Origin: Flavobacterium sp.
GTDB lineage: Bacteria; Bacteroidota; Bacteroidia; Flavobacteriales; Flavobacteriaceae
Assembly (NCBI GenBank): GCA_030152225.1
Contig: JASLHL010000072.1
Span: 1 to 6,753, forward strand
Reading direction: 5' to 3'
DNA length: 6,753 nucleotides
Below, one piece after another: positions 1 to 6,740 of the stretch. A model generated the notes under the pieces. That model saw only the letters and a program-made list of their open reading frames with translations. It searched no databases and was not told where the DNA came from. The number at the start of each line of letters is the position of its first letter. The stretch's first letter is position 1. The position numbers and the translations under genes are program-made.

Positions 1-1
1 G

Positions 2-841
2 CGTATCTATGCCTACCTGCGTCTAGTTGCTAAAGGTTGCTTGCTTTTTTACGTTGCCTTTACGCTCTTGTGGGGCATGAATAACTATCGCGTGCCGTTA
101 ACGGCTCAACTCGATTTACAACAGGGTTATTCCAAAGAAGAGCTCCTAGATTTAACGCAACAAATCATTGAAGAAACCAATGCCTTACAGCGCAACATCA
201 CGCGTGATACACTTCAGGGTGTTGTTATGCCCTTTGATAAAAAACAAATGCTACAGGATGCTGAGTTAGGCATTCAAACCCTCAGCAACTCTACCCACTG
301 GTTCGAATACTACAACCAAAAAGCAAAAGGGTCGTTGTATAGTTTACCATTGACTTATATGGGATTTTCAGGTTATGTCAATCCTTTTACCTTAGAAGCT
401 CAGGTCAATACCAAAATTCCCACGTCCACATTTATCGTCACAGCGTCTCATGAAATTGCCCATCAAGTGGGGTACGCCAAGGAAAGTGAGGCTAATTTTA
501 TCGGTTTTCTCGCTGCCAAAAGTCAGATCGACCTACACTATCAATATTCGTCCAATATCTTTGCTTTGCGCTATTGCCTCAAAGCCTTAGAAGGGGAACA
601 AACGCAGGAAGAATTCAGTGCTGTATTGAAGACTATACATCCTGGAGTTCAGGTTAATCTCATGGAAAATACGCTTTTTTGGCAGTCGTATAAAACGGTA
701 ACGGATGCTATTTTTAAATTTATTTACAACAACTTTCTCAAGATCAACAACCAAAAAGAAGGAATTAAATCCTACAATAAATTCATCGATCTCTTGATAC
801 ACTACAATAAAAAAGAGCCCGTATTTACAGGCTCTTTCTAA
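2..841 (+). CDS. DUF3810 domain membrane protein with HEIAH motif, 5'-truncated by the window edge
   Basis: The reading frame is open from base 2 to the TAA at 839-841, giving 279 visible residues. No convincing ATG lies near the left edge; a TTG at 41 falls inside a hydrophobic stretch and is unlikely to be the start. From memory, DUF3810 proteins run to about 350 residues, so I infer that roughly 70-90 N-terminal residues, probably with further membrane segments, are missing. Visible fragment residues 8-25 form a transmembrane segment followed by WGMNNYR, typical of the family. Residues 150-154 are HEIAH, followed by QVGYAKESEANF. The HExxH plus downstream glutamates (E161, E163) resembles the zinc site of gluzincin metallopeptidases. 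Family membership is by recognition; the peptidase activity is inference, and no substrate is known to me. The gene converges on the NADH dehydrogenase gene with only 5 bases between the stop codons, and its last codons overlap a terminator hairpin. Confidence 0.85.
   Translation, partial: RIYAYLRLVAKGCLLFYVAFTLLWGMNNYRVPLTAQLDLQQGYSKEELLDLTQQIIEETNALQRNITRDTLQGVVMPFDKKQMLQDAELGIQTLSNSTHWFEYYNQKAKGSLYSLPLTYMGFSGYVNPFTLEAQVNTKIPTSTFIVTASHEIAHQVGYAKESEANFIGFLAAKSQIDLHYQYSSNIFALRYCLKALEGEQTQEEFSAVLKTIHPGVQVNLMENTLFWQSYKTVTDAIFKFIYNNFLKINNQKEGIKSYNKFIDLLIHYNKKEPVFTGSF
809..837 (-). terminator. Rho-independent terminator of the NADH dehydrogenase gene, embedded in the convergent CDS
   Basis: AAAGAGCC (812-819) and GGCTCTTT (830-837) form a perfect 8-bp stem around a 10-base loop. 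Read on the minus strand, the stem starts 9 bases after the NADH dehydrogenase stop codon and runs into six T (complement of 809-814), the classic intrinsic terminator layout. On the plus strand the stem is followed only by a mixed T-rich stretch (CTAATTTATTTATT), so termination of the DUF3810 transcript there would be weaker. The whole hairpin lies within the last codons of the DUF3810 gene. Confidence 0.8.
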
Positions 842-846
842 TTTAT

Positions 847-2151
847 TTATTCCTCTTTGTTTACAAAGCTTTCTTCATTTCTTCTTTTATAGGGACGGAC
901 GATTAAACGCGCTTGACGATCAAACATCAAGTAGTTGTACATCCAGTTCCAGAAAACCAAGAATTTATTTCTAAATCCAATTAAGGACATCAAATGCACA
1001 AACATCCAAACAAACCAGGCAAAGAAACCGCTGAAGTGGAATTTAGGTAAATCCACCACGGCTTTGTTTCTACCAATCGTCGCCATGGATCCTTTGTCAT
1101 TGTAAGTAAACTTCTTTAATGGTTTTCCATCGCGTAATTGAATTAAATTCGTTGCGAGTAGTTGTCCTTGTTGAATAGCAGGCTGTGCCATCATCGGATG
1201 ACCCATTGGTGATTTTTCAGTAATCATCGCCGCTACGTCCCCAATGGCAAAAATATCGGTAAACCCTTCCACTTGGTTGTATTCATTGACTTTCAAACGG
1301 TTTCCCCTTTGAATCACAGCAGCATCAAATCCATCAATCACTGCTCCCATAACGCCTGCTGTCCAAATCACCGTTTCTGCATTGAATTCTCTTCCTGACT
1401 TGGTTGTCACTGTTTTTCCATTAAAATCGGTTACAATTTCATTGACCCAAACATTTACTCCTAGTTTTTCCAAAAATTCTTGTGCTCTACTAGACGATTT
1501 GTCCGACATAGCGTCCAGTACTTTTGCTCCTCCCTGAATTACATTAATCTCCATCTGACGGATATCTAAATCGGGATAATCTTTGGGTAACACGTGTTTT
1601 TTCATCTCAGCCAATGCACCTGCAAGCTCCACTCCTGTTGGTCCTGCACCTACAATAACGAAATTCATCAACGCGCGTTTTTCCTTCTCATCATTAGTCA
1701 ATAGCGCTTCTTCGAAATTTTCCAACACCAAACTCCTGATATTCAAGGATTGTGGAATCGTTTTCATCGCCATACTGTGCTGCTGTATAGCTGTATTACC
1801 AAAGAAATTGGTTTTAGATCCAGTAGCAATAACCAAATAATCGAAAAATATAGTTCCGATATCGGCAACAACTTTTTTATTTTCCGTATCAATACGCTGT
1901 ACTTGTGCAACGCGAAAGAAAATACCTTCGTAATTTTGAACCACTTTTCGGATCGGAAACGCAATAGATCCTGACTCCAATCCTCCTGTAGCAACTTGAT
2001 ACAGCAATGGTTGAAACGTGTGATAATTGTGTTTATCTAATAGTACGACCTGAAAATTTTTGTTCTTCAATTTTTTAGCTAAGGCTAATCCACCAAATCC
2101 TCCTCCAATAATTACTACTCTCGGACGATTCGATGTAGGAATATTCATCAT
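847..2151 (-). CDS. ndh: Type II NADH:quinone oxidoreductase (NDH-2, NAD(P)/FAD-dependent oxidoreductase)
   Basis: This 434-residue flavoprotein should oxidise NADH and reduce membrane quinone without pumping protons, feeding the respiratory chain from the cytoplasmic face. The FAD-binding GGGFGG is at residues 16-21 after a short beta strand. HTFQPLLYQVATG (44-56) is a family signature near the flavin. The NADH-binding Rossmann motif GAGPTGVELAG is at 168-178, the second FAD motif AIGD at 302-305, and the quinone-site motif AQPAIQQGQ at 322-330. The C-terminus (about 372-412) is rich in Trp, Phe and Tyr and matches the membrane-anchoring region of bacterial NDH-2, followed by a basic tail. 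Length is normal. Two ATG codons stand in tandem (2151 and 2148); either could be used, and no clear Shine-Dalgarno is visible. It is transcribed alone: a strong terminator lies upstream at 2439-2467 and its own at 809-837. A related NAD(P)H-using oxidoreductase is the only realistic alternative. Confidence 0.93.
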   Translation of the reverse strand: MMNIPTSNRPRVVIIGGGFGGLALAKKLKNKNFQVVLLDKHNYHTFQPLLYQVATGGLESGSIAFPIRKVVQNYEGIFFRVAQVQRIDTENKKVVADIGTIFFDYLVIATGSKTNFFGNTAIQQHSMAMKTIPQSLNIRSLVLENFEEALLTNDEKEKRALMNFVIVGAGPTGVELAGALAEMKKHVLPKDYPDLDIRQMEINVIQGGAKVLDAMSDKSSSRAQEFLEKLGVNVWVNEIVTDFNGKTVTTKSGREFNAETVIWTAGVMGAVIDGFDAAVIQRGNRLKVNEYNQVEGFTDIFAIGDVAAMITEKSPMGHPMMAQPAIQQGQLLATNLIQLRDGKPLKKFTYNDKGSMATIGRNKAVVDLPKFHFSGFFAWFVWMFVHLMSLIGFRNKFLVFWNWMYNYLMFDRQARLIVRPYKRRNEESFVNKEE

Positions 2152-2171
2152 AACTACGCTATTTTATCTTA

Positions 2172-2179
2172 CAAATTTA
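2172..2179 (-). promoter_or_regulatory. Candidate Bacteroidota -7 promoter element for the NADH dehydrogenase gene
   Basis: The minus strand reads TAAATTTG, an exact match to the TAnnTTTG element recognised by the primary sigma factor of Bacteroidota. It lies 20 bases before the first ATG of the NADH dehydrogenase, implying a short leader of roughly 15 bases. I found no TTTG or TTG at the usual 19-21 base spacing upstream; the nearest TTG is only 11 bases away. An 8-base pattern with two free positions is weak alone, but this is the only match in the gap. Confidence 0.45.
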
Positions 2180-2318
2180 CGACTATTTATCAAGTTTTGC
2201 GTTTCCTATTGCGACTTGTTCAACAATCCACTTCTTTTGGTTTATTAGCTACACAAAAAATAAAGCTTTTTACTGTTTAATTGATAAAAAAAGAGTTTCA
2301 AATTAGCAATTCAAAAAT

Positions 2319-2370
2319 TTTAAACCACATACTCGCTGTTTTTTACATTTCAATAAAAAGTTGGTTTAAA
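2319..2370. repeat. Spaced 9-bp inverted repeat in the intergenic gap
   Basis: TTTAAACCA (2319-2327) and TGGTTTAAA (2362-2370) are perfect reverse complements separated by 34 bases. Each arm contains the self-palindrome TTTAAA, so only the CCA/TGG ends add real asymmetry. The pair lies about 170-220 bases upstream of the NADH dehydrogenase start. It could be a pair of regulator half-sites or a weak hairpin with a large loop, but chance in AT-rich DNA is a serious alternative. Confidence 0.3.
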
Positions 2371-2438
2371 GAAAAAATTAACACTCCTACTTCCCTATTT
2401 ACTGGCTTTTCAAGTTAATCATCCCTAAAATAAAGCAC

Positions 2439-2467
2439 AAAAAAAACTGACCTTGTGGTCAGTTTTT
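2439..2467 (-). terminator. Strong rho-independent terminator of the LysM/PBP1-OsmC-DUF3820 operon
   Basis: AAAAACTGACC (2442-2452) and GGTCAGTTTTT (2457-2467) form a perfect 11-bp stem with a 4-base loop. Read on the minus strand, the stem begins 6 bases after the DUF3820 stop codon and continues into eight T (complement of 2439-2446). This is the clearest terminator in the window and marks the end of the operon, making the NADH dehydrogenase a separate transcription unit. Confidence 0.92.
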
Positions 2468-2473
2468 AAGTCT

Positions 2474-2695
2474 TTAAAAGTTGTTTCGAATATTGCGAAT
2501 CAACGGTTCCAATCCATTTAATTTTAATTCGTACACCAAGGCCAATTGCTGCCCTAATTTTCCTTTAGGAAAGCCTTTATTGTGATACCAAACGACGTAA
2601 TACTCTGGCAAATCAATTAGATATTTTCCTTCGTATTTTCCATAAGGCATTTTGGCTTTTGCCAATTCAATCAGTTCTTTTTGATTGTCCAGCAT
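2474..2695 (-). CDS. DUF3820 family (QSregVF_b-like) small protein
   Basis: This is a 73-residue protein from the ATG at 2695. A frame extension to a TTG at 2710 adds five residues, but the ATG is preferred because it overlaps the OsmC stop codon as TAATG. The core MPYGKYEGKYLIDLPEYYVVW (residues 16-36), then GFPKGKLGQQL (41-51) and YELKLNGLE (55-63), is the DUF3820 signature: a short alpha/beta domain with invariant Gly, Pro and aromatic residues. Related proteins have been labelled putative quorum-sensing-regulated virulence factors, but I know of no established biochemical role, and that label should not be carried over here. It has no signal peptide or membrane segment, so it is probably cytoplasmic. 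It is the last gene of a three-gene operon and ends just before a strong terminator, so it should share expression with the OsmC and LysM/PBP1 proteins. No Shine-Dalgarno is visible, consistent with reinitiation after the OsmC gene. Confidence 0.88.
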   Translation of the reverse strand: MLDNQKELIELAKAKMPYGKYEGKYLIDLPEYYVVWYHNKGFPKGKLGQQLALVYELKLNGLEPLIRNIRNNF

Positions 2696-2697
2696 TA
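2693..2697 (-). promoter_or_regulatory. TAATG stop/start overlap between the OsmC and DUF3820 genes
   Basis: On the minus strand the TAA stop of the OsmC gene (2697-2695) shares its last A with the ATG of the DUF3820 gene (2695-2693). This decides the DUF3820 start and points to translational coupling. The preceding bases contain no purine-rich ribosome binding site. Confidence 0.8.
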
Positions 2698-3102
2698 TTT
2701 TTGCGTCCAATTAAAGGTTACTTCTTTTTCAATTTCGGGATGTAAACTCAGCAATACAGGACAGTGCATAGCCACGCGTTCTAAGATGATCCGTTGCTTT
2801 TCATCTGCTGTACTCAACATAGCCATGTTCAATGTAATTTTCTTAATCCTCCTTGGATCTGCCTGCATTTCTTTATATACCTCAATCGTTGATCCCACGA
2901 TATCTACCTCCATTTCATTGGCTTTAATCCCCATAATAGTCATGGCACAAGATCCTGCCGCATTGGTTACCATATCGGTTGGAGAAAAAGCCTGTCCTTT
3001 TCCGTGGTTGTCAACTGGTGCATCTGTAATGATTTGCTCACCTGATTGCAGATGGGTAGATACGGTTCTTAAATCGCCTAAATACTCTATTTTTGATAAC
3101 AT
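2695..3102 (-). CDS. OsmC/Ohr superfamily protein (predicted thiol-dependent hydroperoxide reductase)
   Basis: This 135-residue protein has the usual length and layout of an OsmC-fold protein. The N-terminal strands lead to FSPTDMVTNAAGSCAMTIMG (39-58), whose helix carries the first conserved cysteine, C52. The second, C114, lies in MHCPVLLSLHPEI (112-124). Two cysteines at these positions form the peroxidatic/resolving pair in OsmC and Ohr enzymes, which reduce organic hydroperoxides using lipoyl or thiol donors. Both are present here, so the protein is probably catalytic. It belongs to the general OsmC group rather than clearly to Ohr or the osmotically induced OsmC subtype, so I give no symbol. 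It has no signal peptide and should be cytoplasmic. It sits in the middle of an operon with TAATG overlaps at both ends. Its partners in the operon do not reveal a substrate. Confidence 0.92.
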   Translation of the reverse strand: MLSKIEYLGDLRTVSTHLQSGEQIITDAPVDNHGKGQAFSPTDMVTNAAGSCAMTIMGIKANEMEVDIVGSTIEVYKEMQADPRRIKKITLNMAMLSTADEKQRIILERVAMHCPVLLSLHPEIEKEVTFNWTQK

Positions 3103-3104
3103 TA
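3100..3104 (-). promoter_or_regulatory. TAATG stop/start overlap between the LysM/PBP1 and OsmC genes
   Basis: On the minus strand the TAA stop of the LysM/PBP1 gene (3104-3102) shares its last A with the ATG of the OsmC gene (3102-3100). The arrangement is identical to the next junction at 2693-2697. It fixes the OsmC start and supports coupled translation; no Shine-Dalgarno is evident upstream. Confidence 0.8.
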
Positions 3105-5144
3105 TTCTACTACTTTTACGGTTAAATCATCATTGTATTGCAAGATATACACGCCTTTATTGCGCACAGTACCCTCTGGGTTTTTGCTGTAAACAAATTT
3201 ATTTTCTATTTCCGCTGACTTCGTACCTATAGAACTCGCAAATCCATCGCGTTGGAACATGCGCAAAATAACGTCTAAGGTAACGTCATATCCGCGAATA
3301 GCAAAACGATTAGGCAACGTATTATTCTGTGCTTTAAACTCACGGGCAAAGGTGGTATCCAAACTGGTTTCACTATCCCTCGTTACCGACGGAAACGTAT
3401 AGTGTAAAGCCACTAAGGTTTCTATTTTTATTTCACTATAATCGAAGACCTCACTCTTGTCAAAAGAGGCCACTTGGATATCGAACGTATCTGTTCTATT
3501 TTTTAGCTTATCCGTTAGCAATAAGGCCGATTCAATACTGTTAGAATCTAAAATAAACGCATTGTTCTTCCCTGCTACAAGTGTTTTGTCAATATCTTTT
3601 AATTCTTTCGTGTCAATCACCTTAATATTGGGATAGAAACGCTGCATGAAGCGTTTTGTCGAGGTTTTCTTCTCATCGACAATTACCGTTACTTTACTGT
3701 CATTTTTAATTAAGTACTCCAACAAGGCTTGTTTGAGTACATCGCCATAAGGCATCGTTTGCACCAATTGAGACGAGGGGTTTGCTTTTTCATTTGACAA
3801 AGGCGAAACCAATACAATATTGCTATTAGGCAAGGCTTTTACGGCATCATCTACATTGCTTTGGAAGAAAGGACCAATTACCACTTCTGTTTGGCTTAAA
3901 TCCTCTCCTTGTAAAATTTTCTTCACATCGGAGCTATTCTTTGTTTCATTAGAATCGTATACTTTGACCGTTAATGGCAAGCCCATACGCGTTGCTTTAT
4001 CGATTGCCAACTTTGCTCCTAAATAGAAATCCATCGTCATATTCAGGAATCCATCTGTCTTCATACGCTCATTGAGGTTATCTCCCGTACGAGAAGTATT
4101 AAAAGGCAATAAAAGCACCAGTTCTTTTGCTGTATAACGATCAACAGACGCACTTAAATCCACGAAAGATCCAGCAGATTCTACAGACCATTTCGGTGTT
4201 GTTGTTTCGGCTGTACTAGAAGTTGAGGATGTGCCTGTTTCTTTACCTATTTTTAATTCCATACCAATTTGCAATCCTCCCTTTCTCAATTCTGGATTCA
4301 TCTCAACCAGATCCTCAACTGTCAAATTGTATTCTTTTGCGATACTAAACAAGGTCTGTTTTGGTTCAATAGTAATGGTTTTATCCCCTACATTGGATGA
4401 TGTTGGCGTTGTTGGTTTTACTTCTTGAGAAACAGTTGTTGTTGCTGGAATGGCCGAAGTGCTTTTACCTGTTGTTGGCACTTTGATGCGTTGACCGCTT
4501 TTTAGGCCTTCGTTCAATTCGGGATTTAACTCCATAATCTTTTGAACGCTGGTTTGATATTCTACTGCCAGACTATATAAGGTTTGTCTTGGTTCAATTT
4601 CGATCTCCTTATAACCCACTTTCGCCTTATCTAAAGGCGTATCTGCTTTTGTAGCAGGCAACATTACTGTAACATTAGCCGTTTGATCTGTGGCTGTTGT
4701 CGCAGTAGAAGGCGAAACGAAAAGTTGACTTTCTGCTTTTAATCCATGTCGCTCCAACTCGGGATTCCATTGATATAAATCTTGCACACTGACATTGTAC
4801 AGACGACTTATGCCAAATACCGTTTCTTTGGGTTGAACGCGATGTGTTTTTCTTTTTGAATCGACAACTTGTTGTGTTTTATTTACCGCTGTACTCTCCG
4901 TGGTGGTGGATTTTCCTGAGGGACTACTCACTGGTACACGAATAAGATCACCTTCTTTAATTCCCGTTTTTGCATCGGGATTCAACCGCAAGATCTCACT
5001 AACCGAAATTTTGTTTTCACGGGCAATTTTGCTAATTGTCTCCCCTTTACTCACGCGATAGTTGGTATAATTTTGCTCTTGAGCGAAAGCTAATCCACTG
5101 GTAAAAATAAATGCTGTTGCAGCTATAACAAGTTTCTTTCTCAT
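3102..5144 (-). CDS. Secreted protein with four LysM domains and a C-terminal PBP1-like (type 1 periplasmic binding) domain
   Basis: This 680-residue protein begins with a signal peptide (basic MRKK, hydrophobic 5-20, likely cleavage after AFA at 19-21). Four LysM domains follow at about 28-71, 100-143, 179-222 and 256-299, each with the motif xxxLNPEL/WNPEL and a closing hydrophobic strand, joined by Thr/Ser-rich linkers. LysM binds peptidoglycan or chitin-type glycans. LysM1 has the usual KGET; domains 3 and 4 read PRQT and PKQT, suggesting diverged binding. From about 340 to 678 comes a fold resembling type 1 periplasmic binding proteins: ELVLLLPF (341-348), GAKLAIDKA (376-384), VVIGPFFQSNVDDAV (421-435) and IVLVSPLSN (443-451). 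No ABC permease gene adjoins it, so a transport role is unsupported. A cell-wall-bound sensor or an LpoA-like regulator of peptidoglycan synthesis is possible but is inference. It is the first gene of the operon, starting 69 bases after guaA. Confidence 0.9.
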   Translation of the reverse strand: MRKKLVIAATAFIFTSGLAFAQEQNYTNYRVSKGETISKIARENKISVSEILRLNPDAKTGIKEGDLIRVPVSSPSGKSTTTESTAVNKTQQVVDSKRKTHRVQPKETVFGISRLYNVSVQDLYQWNPELERHGLKAESQLFVSPSTATTATDQTANVTVMLPATKADTPLDKAKVGYKEIEIEPRQTLYSLAVEYQTSVQKIMELNPELNEGLKSGQRIKVPTTGKSTSAIPATTTVSQEVKPTTPTSSNVGDKTITIEPKQTLFSIAKEYNLTVEDLVEMNPELRKGGLQIGMELKIGKETGTSSTSSTAETTTPKWSVESAGSFVDLSASVDRYTAKELVLLLPFNTSRTGDNLNERMKTDGFLNMTMDFYLGAKLAIDKATRMGLPLTVKVYDSNETKNSSDVKKILQGEDLSQTEVVIGPFFQSNVDDAVKALPNSNIVLVSPLSNEKANPSSQLVQTMPYGDVLKQALLEYLIKNDSKVTVIVDEKKTSTKRFMQRFYPNIKVIDTKELKDIDKTLVAGKNNAFILDSNSIESALLLTDKLKNRTDTFDIQVASFDKSEVFDYSEIKIETLVALHYTFPSVTRDSETSLDTTFAREFKAQNNTLPNRFAIRGYDVTLDVILRMFQRDGFASSIGTKSAEIENKFVYSKNPEGTVRNKGVYILQYNDDLTVKVVE

Positions 5145-5165
5145 CTTAGTAATTTTATAAAAGCG

Positions 5166-5199
5166 AATAAGTCGCTATACAAATATACAGCGACTTATT
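5166..5199. terminator. Hairpin between guaA and the LysM/PBP1 operon, probable guaA terminator
   Basis: AATAAGTCGCT (5166-5176) and AGCGACTTATT (5189-5199) form a perfect 11-bp stem with a 12-base loop. It lies 14 bases past the guaA stop on the minus strand. The T run expected after a minus-strand terminator is interrupted there (CGCTTTTATA); the plus-strand flank is more T-rich (TATTTTTCTAATTTTT). It may be an inefficient guaA terminator that allows some read-through, or a structure at the 5' end of the LysM/PBP1 mRNA. Confidence 0.6.
5180..5187 (-). promoter_or_regulatory. Candidate Bacteroidota -7 promoter element for the LysM/PBP1 operon, inside a hairpin loop
   Basis: The minus strand reads TATATTTG, an exact TAnnTTTG match, 35 bases before the LysM/PBP1 ATG. 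A start site about 7 bases downstream would leave a leader of roughly 30 bases. No TTG is found at the usual upstream spacing, so only half of the consensus is present. The element falls within the loop of the 5166-5199 hairpin. Confidence 0.45.
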
Positions 5200-5213
5200 T
5201 ATTTTTCTAATTT

Positions 5214-6740
5214 TTATTCCCACTCAATCGTTGCAGGTGGTTTAGAACTGATATCGTATACCACTCTATTTACCCCTTTTACTTTATTGATGATTTTATT
5301 TGAAATCTCCATTAAGAACTCATACGGTAAGTGTACCCAATCTGCAGTCATACCATCTGTTGAAGCAACTGCACGTAAAGCTACTACTTTTTCATAGGTT
5401 CTCTCATCTCCCATTACACCTACTGAATTCACAGGTAATAAAATGGCTCCAGCTTGCCAAACCGAATTGTACAATCCATGTTCTTTTAATCCATTGATAA
5501 AGATAGCATCTACTTCTTGAAGCAAGCTCACTTTTTCTGGGGTAATATCCCCTAAAATACGGATTGCTAAACCAGGTCCAGGGAAAGGGTGACGTCCTAA
5601 TAATTCAGGATCAATACCCAAAGATGCACCAACACGACGTACTTCATCTTTAAATAACATGCGCAAAGGCTCTACTATTTTCAGCTTCATAAAATCAGGT
5701 AATCCCCCTACATTGTGGTGTGATTTAATAGTTGCTGAAGGTCCTTTTACAGAAATTGATTCAATTACATCGGGATAGATTGTTCCTTGACCTAAGAATG
5801 TAGCATCTTTAATCAATTTCGATTCATCGTCAAATACTTCAATGAATACACGACCAATGGTTTTGCGTTTTGTTTCTGGGTCTTCTTGACCAGCCAAAGC
5901 ATCCATAAAACGCTGAGAAGCATCTACTCCTTTTACGTTTAATCCCATTCCTTCGTATTGTCTCAATACGTTTGCATATTCGTTTTTACGCAACAATCCG
6001 TTGTTTACGAAAATACAGTGTAAGTTATCTCCAATAGCTTTACTCAATAGAACAGCCGCTACAGTAGAGTCAACACCTCCTGAAAGAGCTAAAACAACTT
6101 TTTCACTGCCTACTTTTGTACGTAAATCAGCAATAGTTTCATCTACAAAAGAAGCAGGGGTAAAATCTTGTTTTACTCCAGCGATGTCTACTAAAAAGTT
6201 CTTTAATAATTGTGCTCCATCTGTTGAGTGGTACACTTCTGGGTGAAATTGAATCGCATAAGTTTGCTCTCCTTCAATTTTATAAGCTGCATTGGTTACA
6301 TCTGCCGTGCTCGCTAATAAAACAGCATTCGTAGGTAAAGCCTTGATGGTATCACTGTGGCTCATCCATACTTGACTGTTTTGTGGAATATCTTTTAAGA
6401 AAGGATCCTCTGCAATAAAAGCAAGATTTGCTCTTCCATATTCACGGGTATCCGATGGAGCTACTTCTCCACCAAAGAAATGAGCTAAATACTGCGCACC
6501 ATAACACACGGCTAATAAAGGCATCTTGCCTTTAATCTGAGCTAGGTCTGGATGTAAAGCTTCCTGTGAACGAACAGAATAAGGACTTCCTGATAAGATT
6601 ACCGCGTTATACGCTGATAAATCCTCGGGTAAACTGTTATAAGGCAGGATCTCGCAGAATATATTTAATTCTCGAACCCTTCTCGCAATTAACTGTGTGT
6701 ATTGCGAACCAAAATCTAAAATAAGTACATTGTGTTGCAT
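5214..6740 (-). CDS. guaA: GMP synthase (glutamine-hydrolysing), complete
   Basis: GuaA converts XMP to GMP using ATP and glutamine in the cytoplasm, the last step of de novo guanine nucleotide synthesis. From the ATG at 6740 the protein has 508 residues, normal for the family; the frame stays open to a TTG at 6746, which would add two residues and is not favoured. The N-terminal class I glutamine amidotransferase domain shows SGSPYSVR (50-57), the nucleophile C79 in [12 protein letters not shown], and the His-Glu pair in FHPEVYHS (H166, E168). The ATP pyrophosphatase domain carries the P-loop LSGGVDST (219-226), then YPDVIES (322-328) and the HHNVGGLP stretch (341-348). The C-terminal dimerisation domain contains [15 protein letters not shown] (384-398) and ends in the conserved [13 protein letters not shown]. 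All key residues are intact. Only 13 bases upstream lie in the window, so its promoter and any guanine or PurR-type control cannot be judged. Confidence in the function is very high. Confidence 0.98.
   Translation of the reverse strand: MQHNVLILDFGSQYTQLIARRVRELNIFCEILPYNSLPEDLSAYNAVILSGSPYSVRSQEALHPDLAQIKGKMPLLAVCYGAQYLAHFFGGEVAPSDTREYGRANLAFIAEDPFLKDIPQNSQVWMSHSDTIKALPTNAVLLASTADVTNAAYKIEGEQTYAIQFHPEVYHSTDGAQLLKNFLVDIAGVKQDFTPASFVDETIADLRTKVGSEKVVLALSGGVDSTVAAVLLSKAIGDNLHCIFVNNGLLRKNEYANVLRQYEGMGLNVKGVDASQRFMDALAGQEDPETKRKTIGRVFIEVFDDESKLIKDATFLGQGTIYPDVIESISVKGPSATIKSHHNVGGLPDFMKLKIVEPLRMLFKDEVRRVGASLGIDPELLGRHPFPGPGLAIRILGDITPEKVSLLQEVDAIFINGLKEHGLYNSVWQAGAILLPVNSVGVMGDERTYEKVVALRAVASTDGMTADWVHLPYEFLMEISNKIINKVKGVNRVVYDISSKPPATIEWE

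Larger units (their letters stand above)
2152..2473. other. AT-rich intergenic gap of 322 bases
   Basis: The gap separates the NADH dehydrogenase start from the stop of the DUF3820 gene, both on the minus strand. It holds a candidate promoter element at 2172-2179, a spaced inverted repeat at 2319-2370, and the terminator at 2439-2467. I see no supportable coding sequence: a plus-strand frame covering 2060-2248 is mostly the complement of the NADH dehydrogenase N-terminus. No tRNA-like or riboswitch-like fold stood out by eye. About 200 bases (2180-2430) remain unexplained and could be a long regulatory leader or simply spacer. Confidence 0.6.

Noticed and set aside
41..43. TTG as the start codon of the DUF3810 gene.
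   Set aside because: The frame is open to the window edge, the residues before it continue the same membrane segment, and the family is longer, so the true start must lie to the left of the window.
2060..2248. A plus-strand frame of 62 codons entering the intergenic gap.
   Set aside because: Its first half is the complement of the NADH dehydrogenase N-terminus including the FAD motif, and the rest is low-complexity AT-rich sequence with no recognisable domain.
2681..3232. A plus-strand open frame of 183 codons.
   Set aside because: It lies antisense to the OsmC gene and the end of the LysM/PBP1 gene, both clearly real. Its translation has a Cys- and Ile-rich composition typical of antisense frames and matches no family I recognise.
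3102..5144. Annotation of the LysM/PBP1 protein as an ABC transporter substrate-binding protein.
   Set aside because: The binding-protein fold is visible, but no permease or ATPase gene is nearby and four LysM domains suggest wall attachment. Transport is therefore not supported by this window.
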